Assembly (NCBI GenBank): GCA_022841915.1
Contig: JALHQN010000018.1
Span: forward strand, 1-64,000
Source of the DNA: Burkholderiales bacterium
Lineage (GTDB): Bacteria; Pseudomonadota; Gammaproteobacteria; Burkholderiales; WYBJ01
Reading direction: 5' to 3'
Length of the DNA stretch: 64,000 nt
The translations under genes and the position numbers were made by a program. Positions 48,540 to 55,455 of this stretch are shown here, piece after piece. Each line of letters opens with the position of its first letter. Within the stretch, counting starts at the first letter, position 1. The notes beneath the pieces are model-generated. The model was not told the DNA's origin and did not search any database. It saw only the letters and a program-made list of their open reading frames with translations.

Positions 48540-49937
48540 CTAGCGGACGGTGGACGCGGATCCGCTTTGGGCGACCCGGGGACCGCGTGCGAGCGGCGGG
48601 CTGGCGGCGAAATAGCGCTTCATGCCTCGCAAAATCGCAGCGGCGAGACTGGTCTGGTAGCTATCGTCGCGCAGCCGCTTTTCCTCGTCGGGATTCGAGA
48701 TGAACGCGGTTTCGACCAGGATGGACGGAACATCCGGGGCCTTGAGCACGGCGAATCCTGCCTGCTCGACGCTGTTCTTGTGCAGTCGATTGATGCCGCC
48801 GATTTCGCTCAGCACGGCGCGTCCGAGCTTCAGGCTGTCGTTGATCGCTGCTGTCTGCGACAAGTCCAGCAGCGTCCTCTTCAAATAGGGATCCTGCACA
48901 TCGAGATTGACTCCGCCGATCAAGTCGGCGTTGTTCTCGCGCCTGGCGATCCATTGCGCTGCCGCCGACGTCGCCCCGCGCTCGGACAAGGCAAAGACGG
49001 AAGATCCGCGTGCATGCGGCTTGATGAAGGCGTCAGCGTGTATCGAGACGAAGAGATCCGCCTGCACTCGTCGGGCTTTATGTACCCGGGCATGCAACGG
49101 AACGAAATAATCGTCGTCACGAGTCATCACCGCCCGCATGCCGGGTTCTGCGTTCACCATGTCGCGCAGTTTGCGCGATATGGCGAGAACGATGTCCTTC
49201 TCGTGTGTTCCCATGGGGCCGATCGCGCCGGGATCCTCGCCGCCGTGCCCAGGATCGATCACCACGATGATGGGGCGGGAACCGCCGGGTTGAGCGGGGC
49301 GGCTCGCTGTCGGTGGCGGTGAGGGATCCACGGAAGTCGGAATGACGCGCGCCGTTCCTTCCGTAGGCAACGCTTCGCTCGGCGCGGCGGCTCGTGCAGC
49401 AGGCTCGGGCGGCTGCTCGGATTGCTCTACCAGGGCCATCAGTGGATCGATGGGTTTGAGCGGATGGATGTCGAGCACGAGCCGATGCCCGTAACTGCCG
49501 ACAGGCGCCAGCGCGAACGCGTCGGCGCGCGCCTCTTCCTTGAGATCGAACACCACGCGCAATACCGTGGGCTTGAAGCGCCCGACACGTATCGATTTCA
49601 CATAAGGGTCGTTGGGCGACACTCGGTTCGCGAGCGAATCCAGATGGGGGCTGGGTTCGACGCCTTCCAGGTCCAGGACGATGCGCTGCGGTCCGGTGAC
49701 GGAGAAGACCGTGTATTGGATGCGGGAAGCGGACTCGATGGTTATGCGGGTGTACGCCTTGGCCGGCCACAAGCGCGTCGATGCAATCTGCGTATTCGAC
49801 CACGCGAAGGACGGGTACAGCGCCGCCAGCAAGATCACGACGAGCAGCGCAAACGAGACCCAGGGTGCCGCGCCCGGGGGCGATGCTCTGGGCGGACGAG
49901 CCGATTCCAGATCTAGATTTCGAGCGCGCTCAGGCAT
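48540..49937 (-). CDS. amiC: N-acetylmuramoyl-L-alanine amidase (AmiC type) with AMIN domain
   Basis: The 465-residue periplasmic zinc amidase cuts the stem peptide from murein to separate daughter cells. After a cytoplasmic start and membrane/signal segment (VSFALLVVILLAALYPSFAW) comes an AMIN domain (about 50-160; YTRITIESASRIQYTVFSV, RIVLDLEGV) that targets the septum, a Pro/Ala linker, then Amidase_3. Zinc ligands are seen in VVIDPGHGGEDPGAIG, HEKD, SIHADAF and the catalytic VETAFISNPDEE. The start overlaps the end of tsaE by 25 bases, the usual tsaE-amiC coupling. Confidence 0.95.
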   Translation of the reverse strand: MPERARNLDLESARPPRASPPGAAPWVSFALLVVILLAALYPSFAWSNTQIASTRLWPAKAYTRITIESASRIQYTVFSVTGPQRIVLDLEGVEPSPHLDSLANRVSPNDPYVKSIRVGRFKPTVLRVVFDLKEEARADAFALAPVGSYGHRLVLDIHPLKPIDPLMALVEQSEQPPEPAARAAAPSEALPTEGTARVIPTSVDPSPPPTASRPAQPGGSRPIIVVIDPGHGGEDPGAIGPMGTHEKDIVLAISRKLRDMVNAEPGMRAVMTRDDDYFVPLHARVHKARRVQADLFVSIHADAFIKPHARGSSVFALSERGATSAAAQWIARRENNADLIGGVNLDVQDPYLKRTLLDLSQTAAINDSLKLGRAVLSEIGGINRLHKNSVEQAGFAVLKAPDVPSILVETAFISNPDEEKRLRDDSYQTSLAAAILRGMKRYFAASPPLARGPRVAQSGSASTVR

Positions 49938-50404
49938 CGCTGTCCTGCTGCGCTGCGCGCGACGACCTGAACTGTGCGCCCATGGGCGGGGATTTCGATT
50001 CGCACATCGATATCTGGTTCGGGCAAGGTATCGCCTGCCTTTTCAGGCCATTCGACGAGACAGAGCGCTTGCTCGTTGAAGTATTCGCGAAAGCCGGCAT
50101 CGATCCATCCATGAGGATCTTCGAGGCGATAAAAATCAAAGTGATACAAGTATAACCTCGAAAGATCGTAAAGTTCAACCAGAGTATAGGTCGGACTCTT
50201 GACTTTTCCCAAGTACCCGAGGCCGCGCAAGATGCCGCGTGCCAGACTCGTCTTGCCGGCACCCAATTCGCCCTGCAGATAGACGACCATGCCGGGTTCC
50301 AAACCGGCAGCGAGCGACCGGCCCAGGGCCAGGGTGTCTGCATCGTTGTCGAGATGGCGTGTTAGGCTCGAAACGACGGAGCACGGATCGTGAGAAGCTT
50401 GCAA
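49913..50404 (-). CDS. tsaE: tRNA threonylcarbamoyladenosine biosynthesis ATPase TsaE
   Basis: A P-loop ATPase of about 163 residues that works with TsaB and TsaD to place t6A on tRNAs reading ANN codons. It shows ADTLALGRSLAAGL, the Walker A YLQGELGAGKTSLARGILR, VKSPTYTLVELY and LYHFDFYRLEDP. The only near start in frame is TTG 50404; no ATG or GTG exists between it and the conserved region. That codon is immediately beside the queG start on the other strand. The frame continues to 50587 inside queG. Confidence 0.9.
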   Translation of the reverse strand: MQASHDPCSVVSSLTRHLDNDADTLALGRSLAAGLEPGMVVYLQGELGAGKTSLARGILRGLGYLGKVKSPTYTLVELYDLSRLYLYHFDFYRLEDPHGWIDAGFREYFNEQALCLVEWPEKAGDTLPEPDIDVRIEIPAHGRTVQVVARSAAGQRCLSALEI

Positions 50405-51484
50405 ATGGACACCTCGTGTAGCGGCCTGGATGCGCACGCCCTGGTCGCAAAGATCCGGCGCTGGGGTCTGGAACTGGGCTTTCAGGCCGTGGGCGTCGCC
50501 GGCATCGATCTCGGCGACGCAGAGCCTCGATTGCTGGAATGGCTGGCGAAGGGCTACCAGGGCGAAATGCATTATATGGCACGCCATGGCAGCAAACGCG
50601 CACGGCCCGCCGAACTCGTGCCCGGAACCCTAAGCGTCATCTGCGCCCGCATGAACTATCTGAGCGAGCACGCACGCAGCAGCCAGCAGGTGCTCGAGGA
50701 CACCGATCGAGCCTTCGTGGCTCGCTATGCTTTGGGCCGCGACTACCACAAGGTGCTGCGAGCCCGACTCGAACAGCTCGCGCGGCGAGTGGCCGAGGCG
50801 TTGGCGCCCCATCGCTACCGTGTGTTCACGGATAGTGCGCCGGTCATGGAGGTTGCGCTCGCGCGCGCTGCGGGCATGGGATGGCGCGGGAAGCACACGC
50901 TGCTGCTGTCTAGGGAGGCGGGCTCCTACTATTTCCTCGGCGAGATCTTCACCGATCTGCCCTTGCCGGCCGACGAGCCGGTGCGGGAACACTGCGGCTC
51001 GTGCACGCGTTGCATCGACGTTTGTCCCACTCGGGCCATCGTCGCCCCCTACGTGGTGGATGCCAGGCGCTGCATCTCCTACCTCACGATCGAGCACCCC
51101 GGCTCGATTCCCGAGGTCTTCCGGCCCTTGATCGGCAACCGGGTGTACGGTTGCGACGATTGTCAGATGGTCTGCCCCTGGAACCGATTCGCGCCGCCTG
51201 CGACCGAGCCTGACTTCAACGTGCGGCAAGGCTTGGACGACGCTTCCCTCGTCGACCTCTTCGCGTGGTCGCGGTCGGATTTCGAGGACCGCATGGCCGG
51301 AAGTGCCATCCGGCGCATCGGCCACGAGCGTTGGCTGCGCAATCTCGCTGTCGGGCTCGGCAACGCCGCCACTCGGTCGACGGCGATCGCGGCGCTGCAA
51401 ACGCGAGCGGACGATCCGTCGGAACTCGTCCGGGAGCATGTGGCTTGGGCGCTCGAGCATCAGCGCCAGCGAGCCACACGGTAA
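50405..51484 (+). CDS. queG: Epoxyqueuosine reductase QueG
   Basis: The 359-residue cobalamin- and iron-sulfur-dependent enzyme makes queuosine from epoxyqueuosine in tRNA. Seen are the conserved Asp143 in FTDSAPVMEVALARAAGMGWRGKHT, the first cluster CGSCTRCIDVCPT (C197, C200, C203, C207) and the second CDDCQMVCPWN (C250, C253, C257) with C223. HEAT-like repeats follow at the C-terminus. ATG 50405 is chosen with GAGAAG upstream; GTG 50390, with GGAG ahead, would add five residues. The gene diverges from tsaE with no spacer and ends seven bases from the convergent DUF4124 gene. Confidence 0.95.
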   Translation: MDTSCSGLDAHALVAKIRRWGLELGFQAVGVAGIDLGDAEPRLLEWLAKGYQGEMHYMARHGSKRARPAELVPGTLSVICARMNYLSEHARSSQQVLEDTDRAFVARYALGRDYHKVLRARLEQLARRVAEALAPHRYRVFTDSAPVMEVALARAAGMGWRGKHTLLLSREAGSYYFLGEIFTDLPLPADEPVREHCGSCTRCIDVCPTRAIVAPYVVDARRCISYLTIEHPGSIPEVFRPLIGNRVYGCDDCQMVCPWNRFAPPATEPDFNVRQGLDDASLVDLFAWSRSDFEDRMAGSAIRRIGHERWLRNLAVGLGNAATRSTAIAALQTRADDPSELVREHVAWALEHQRQRATR

Positions 51485-51491
51485 CGCACGG

Positions 51492-51926
51492 CTAACGCGG
51501 GACGCGCGGCCTGTATTGAGATGGCCCGCGCTCGGCCTGCATGCGAGCGATGGTGGCGGGATCGTCGCAATCGGTTCCCCGGTTGCGCACGCACTCGGCC
51601 CGAAGGCTCTCGTAGCGTTGTTTGCGAGCTTCCTCCAGCGCGGCTTGGCGCTCCCTGGCGTGGCGCTCGTAGTCTTCTTGCCTTTGGAGATGCGCGTCCT
51701 GCCGGGCCTGCCGCCGCATCTGGCGCAGTTCCTCGTTCGAGGCGTGCGGCACGGCAGGCCGAGGGGGCGGCAATCGAATGGCTTGAGCGTCCTTGGCCGG
51801 TGGCGTCTGCGAGTAGGTGACGTTGCCTTGTTCGTCCACATGCTTGTAGGCCTGACGGGCCGGCTGGGCATGGGCGAGGCCCAAGCCAAGCACGAGGGTT
51901 GCCAAGAAAGGCAGCGCTTTCATCAT
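51492..51926 (-). CDS. DUF4124 domain protein, periplasmic
   Basis: A 144-residue protein with signal peptide MMKALPFLATLVLGLGLAHA. The mature start AYKHVDEQGNVTYSQTPP is the DUF4124 signature, a short beta domain common in betaproteobacterial envelope proteins. A long Arg/Gln/Glu helix follows (ELRQMRRQARQDAHLQRQED...) and a Cys-containing tail (ECVRNRGTDCDDPAT). Function unknown. ATG 51926 follows CAGGATG; a second ATG stands at 51923. Confidence 0.82.
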   Translation of the reverse strand: MMKALPFLATLVLGLGLAHAQPARQAYKHVDEQGNVTYSQTPPAKDAQAIRLPPPRPAVPHASNEELRQMRRQARQDAHLQRQEDYERHARERQAALEEARKQRYESLRAECVRNRGTDCDDPATIARMQAERGPSQYRPRVPR

Positions 51927-52103
51927 CGACGAGCATCCTGAGCGAGTGGCGGGTTGTCGATTCGTCGTCCGGAGCCGGCGGGCGCCTGTGCGCTGCAATC
52001 GACATTGGAAAGGAGGTCGACCGCAGAAGGGTCAGGCGTACGGCCAGGTTTCGATGCCACTGGGAGGCCCACTTGCGCCTTCTTCAGATTTTCTGATGCG
52101 CGT

Positions 52104-52847
52104 TCAGCAAGATATCGCCTTGCCGTAGCGTTGGCGCTCGATCCGGCACAGCTCTTCCTTCTCTCTCGCGGCCCGACGTCGGGCTTCTGCAATGTTCGCG
52201 GCTTCGGCGCGCTGGCGCTCGAATTCGCGGCGCTGCGCCTCGGTGGTTTGCTGACGCGCCTGTCGCTCGTGGGCGGATCTTTCGGCATATTCCTGACGCT
52301 GGCGTTCGCGCTCGAAATCTCGCCGCGTGCGCTCGAATTCGCTGCGGGTGCGCATATCCTGGAGGGCGCGCTTGCGTTCGAGTTCTCGTTCCTGCTGCAG
52401 GGCCAGGCGCTCTTTCTCTGCGGCTACGGCCTCCGCCAATACTCTCGCCTCGGCTTCCTGGGCGCGCGCTTTCGCAATCGCGCTTTCCGTTTCGAGGCGT
52501 AGTTCTTCGCGTTTGCCTTGGATGTACCAGCCGCCTGCGATCAGGACGACCAAGGCAACGATGACGACCCTAGGCAAGGTCCAGATCGGTTCGCTGGCCG
52601 CGACGACCGGGGCGTGCGGCGGGTCGGCCGGCGTCAGGCTGCGATCGTACCGGGCCCGCTTCTCGGGGCTGCCGAGGGTGAAGAAAGCCTCTTTCACCGC
52701 CTCGTATCGCATGCGGATGTCGGCGTTGCCCCGGTGCTCCTCCCGGTCGGGATCGTACTTCTGGGACAATCGCTCGTAGGCCGATCGAATGGCCTCGGGG
52801 CTGGCCGACGTACTGACTTCCAGAATGTCATACAAGGTCTTGGCCAT
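52104..52847 (-). CDS. J-domain-like membrane protein with DPD in place of HPD
   Basis: The 247-residue protein starts with a J-domain fold, LYDILEVSTSASPEAIRSAYERLSQKYDPD and YEAVKEAFFTLGSPEKRARYDRSL. The HPD tripeptide that J-domains need to stimulate Hsp70 ATPase reads DPD (32-34). A membrane helix (93-110) and a 130-residue Glu/Arg/Ala helix follow, ending in a cysteine-flanked LCRIERQRYGKAISC. The helix recalls the giant protein at 178. The domain order suggests a cytoplasmic J-like domain and a periplasmic helix. It is probably not a normal co-chaperone. The DUF4124 gene lies 177 bases downstream on the same strand. Confidence 0.85.
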   Translation of the reverse strand: MAKTLYDILEVSTSASPEAIRSAYERLSQKYDPDREEHRGNADIRMRYEAVKEAFFTLGSPEKRARYDRSLTPADPPHAPVVAASEPIWTLPRVVIVALVVLIAGGWYIQGKREELRLETESAIAKARAQEAEARVLAEAVAAEKERLALQQERELERKRALQDMRTRSEFERTRRDFERERQRQEYAERSAHERQARQQTTEAQRREFERQRAEAANIAEARRRAAREKEELCRIERQRYGKAISC

Positions 52848-53026
52848 CGCGATCGAGTCTGGGTAGTTGGACGCAGTAGCAGGTTGTCGGCACGTACGTA
52901 CCCATCTTTAATATTTCTCGTCTGCACGTGAGGCTGCCATGGCGCGGCCAGCCGAAGGAGCACCTTCGGTCCGTAGCATGCAGGCGCGAGGGACGATCGA
53001 CACATGCGAATGGCAAGAGGAATGGC

Positions 53027-53671
53027 ATGACGGCCGACACCATGCGCGAATACTATGCACGTCGCGCCGAGGAGTACGAGCGGATCTATGCTCGTCCCGA
53101 GCGGCAGGCGGATCTGGCGCTGATCAAGAGGGCCATCGAAGAGGCGTTCGCGGGCCGCCACGTTCTCGATATCGCTTGCGGCACGGGGTACTTCAGTCGG
53201 TGCGCCGCGCATCGCGCCTTGTCCGTGTCGGGCATCGACGCGAACGAGGAAACGCTCGCCATTGCGCGCGCCAAGCAGATCCCCAACGCCGTTTTCGACA
53301 TCGGCGATGCCTATGCACTGCGTCGGCCGGAACGCCGCTATGGAGGCTGCTTGATCACATTCTGGTGGTCGCATGTGCCCAGGCAACGTCTCGCCGAGTT
53401 CCTCGCTGGCGTACAAAATGCCCTTGCGCCCGGAGCGCAGGTTCTGGTCATCGACAATCTGTATGTGCCGGGAAACAGCACTCCCGTGTCGCGCGCCGAT
53501 CAGGAGGGGAACACGTATCAGGAGCGGCGCCTGGGCAATACAGAGCGTTACGAAGTGATGAAGAACTTTCCGACGCCGTCCGAGTTGGAGGCCTGGGGCA
53601 CGCGTTTCGGCACCGAGGTCGCCGTGACGTCGCTGACCTATTTCTGGATGTTTCAATTCCGATCGCGTTGA
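53027..53671 (+). CDS. Class I SAM-dependent methyltransferase
   Basis: The 214-residue protein is a soluble Rossmann methyltransferase. MREYYARRAEEYERIYARPER at the start is the usual first helix, VLDIACGTGYFSRC is motif I, SGIDANEETLAIARAK ends strand beta-2, and APGAQVLVIDNLY is the later motif. The substrate is not apparent. ATG 53027 has AGAGGAA at proper spacing. It precedes the sarcosine oxidase operon by 243 bases and need not be part of it. Confidence 0.83.
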   Translation: MTADTMREYYARRAEEYERIYARPERQADLALIKRAIEEAFAGRHVLDIACGTGYFSRCAAHRALSVSGIDANEETLAIARAKQIPNAVFDIGDAYALRRPERRYGGCLITFWWSHVPRQRLAEFLAGVQNALAPGAQVLVIDNLYVPGNSTPVSRADQEGNTYQERRLGNTERYEVMKNFPTPSELEAWGTRFGTEVAVTSLTYFWMFQFRSR

Positions 53672-53914
53672 GCGCGCGCAGCCCGAGGGCTTCTGCGCGC
53701 GCGCTCGCTGCACAAGCGGGCCCGAGGATGGAGGCTCGATCGGGCGTGGATGCTCGAAAGGCGTGCAAAGGCGCGGGGCCTCGTGGCGCATCCATTCTCG
53801 GTGGAGACGTCTTTTTCATGTCTGGAGCGCCCGAGACGGACAGTCAGCAGCGAATCTGCCACGCTGCACACGACATAGTCGCGCTATAGTAGACATCCTT
53901 ACGCCGAATCCGCG

Positions 53915-55168
53915 ATGTTCGACCGCTATTCGATCTTCTCGCTCGCCCGCAACGCGCTCTCCAGCCACCAAAACTGGCCGCGCGCATGGCGCAACCCGGC
54001 ACCGCGGCGTCGCTACGCAGCGATCATCGTGGGCGGCGGCGGCCATGGCCTGGCGACCGCGTACTACCTTGCGAGGGAGTACGGCATTCGAGATGTGGCG
54101 GTGCTGGAACGGGGTCTGATCGGTTTGGGCAATAGCGGGCGCAATACGACCATCGTGCGCTCGAACTATCTTTGGGACGCCAGCGCGCAGCTCTACGAGC
54201 ATTCGCTCAAGATCTGGGAGCGGCTGTCTCGGGAGATCAACTACAACGTCATGTTCAGCCAGCGCGGCGTACTCAATCTCGCTCATGACGCGCACGGGCT
54301 GCGGGAGTTGCGCCGGCGGGTAGAGGCCAATCGCCTCAATGGCATCGACTCCGAGATACTCTCCACGGCTCAAGTGCAAAGACAGGTGCCGGCACTGAAC
54401 TGCGCCCCCGATGCCCGCTATCCCATATTGGGCGCTTCGTTTCAGCGCAGAGGGGGCGTTGCCCGCCACGACGCCCTGGTCTGGGGATTGGCTCGAGCCG
54501 TCGATGCTCTGGGCATCGACATCATCCAGCACTGCGAGGTCACGGCCATCCGCCAGGCGGGCGGTCGCATCATCGGGGTCGACACCAGTCGCGGTCCCAT
54601 CGATGCTCGAACCGTGGGGGTCGCCGTGGCAGGTCATTCCAGCGTGCTCGCACACATGGCAGGTTTTCGTCTGCCGCTGCAAAGCCACCCATTGCAGGCG
54701 TTCGTGTCCGAGCCGATCAAGCCGGTGCTCGACACGGTGGTCATGTCCAACACTGTGCACGTGTATGTCAGTCAGTCCGACAAGGGCGAACTGGTCGTCG
54801 GCGCGGGCATGGATGGTTACAAGTCCTACTCGCAGCGCGGCAGTTTCCCGATTGTCGAGGCCACCGTGAACGCGCTGGTGGAGTTGTTTCCCTCGTTTCG
54901 CCGTCTCAAGATGCTGCGCCAGTGGGCGGGCATCGTCGATGTTGCGCCGGACGCAAGTCCGATCATTTCCAGAACGCCGGTGGGCGGCCTGTACTTCAAC
55001 TGTGGTTGGGGAACAGGCGGATTCAAGGCCACGCCGGGCTCGGGTCATGTGTTCGCGCATCTGCTGGCTACGGGCGAGCCGCATCCGCTGGGCGAGCCGT
55101 TCACGCTGGATCGATTCGTCACCGGCGCGCTGGTCGACGAGCATGGCGCGGCCGCGGTCGCTCACTGA
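53915..55168 (+). CDS. soxB: Sarcosine oxidase beta subunit
   Basis: The 417-residue subunit of heterotetrameric sarcosine oxidase oxidises sarcosine at FAD and carries the covalent FMN. YAAIIVGGGGHGLATAYYLARE is the dinucleotide-binding fold with the SoxB-type GGGGHGLA, LERGLIGLGNSGRNTTIVRSNYLW follows, and YFNCGWGTGGFKATPGSGHVFAHLL is the family's C-terminal signature. It is the first gene of soxBDAG; the others follow without real gaps. The products are glycine, hydrogen peroxide and formaldehyde or 5,10-methylene-tetrahydrofolate. Confidence 0.95.
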   Translation: MFDRYSIFSLARNALSSHQNWPRAWRNPAPRRRYAAIIVGGGGHGLATAYYLAREYGIRDVAVLERGLIGLGNSGRNTTIVRSNYLWDASAQLYEHSLKIWERLSREINYNVMFSQRGVLNLAHDAHGLRELRRRVEANRLNGIDSEILSTAQVQRQVPALNCAPDARYPILGASFQRRGGVARHDALVWGLARAVDALGIDIIQHCEVTAIRQAGGRIIGVDTSRGPIDARTVGVAVAGHSSVLAHMAGFRLPLQSHPLQAFVSEPIKPVLDTVVMSNTVHVYVSQSDKGELVVGAGMDGYKSYSQRGSFPIVEATVNALVELFPSFRRLKMLRQWAGIVDVAPDASPIISRTPVGGLYFNCGWGTGGFKATPGSGHVFAHLLATGEPHPLGEPFTLDRFVTGALVDEHGAAAVAH

Positions 55169-55170
55169 CC

Positions 55171-55455
55171 ATGCTGCTTATCCCCTGCCCGTGGTGCGGC
55201 CCTCGCGACGAGACCGAGTTCACGTGCGGCGGCGAGGCCCATATCGTTACCCCGCGTGCGCCGGAGGATCTGGACGATGAGGCGTGGGGCGAGTTTCTCT
55301 ATCTGCGCACGAATCCGAAGGGCCGCTGTGCTGAGCGATGGGTGCACACGCATGGCTGCCGGCGCTGGTTCAATGTGTTACGCGATACGGTCACGGAGCG
55401 CATACTGACCGTATACGAGGTCGGTGCGCGCCCCCCGCAGGCAGGCGATGACTGA
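55171..55455 (+). CDS. soxD: Sarcosine oxidase delta subunit
   Basis: The 94-residue zinc-binding subunit has the CPWCGPRDETEFTCGG start, WGEFLYLRTNPKGRCAERWVHTHGCRRWFNVLRDT and a variable tail, exactly as in SoxD. The zinc ligands are Cys6 and Cys9 with the HTHGC His and Cys. It begins two bases after soxB ends and overlaps soxA by eight bases. Confidence 0.95.
   Translation: MLLIPCPWCGPRDETEFTCGGEAHIVTPRAPEDLDDEAWGEFLYLRTNPKGRCAERWVHTHGCRRWFNVLRDTVTERILTVYEVGARPPQAGDD

Noticed and set aside
49938-50587. Longer tsaE reading frame starting at 50587
   Set aside because: The extra 61 residues lie antisense within queG and precede the normal TsaE start; they lack family similarity.
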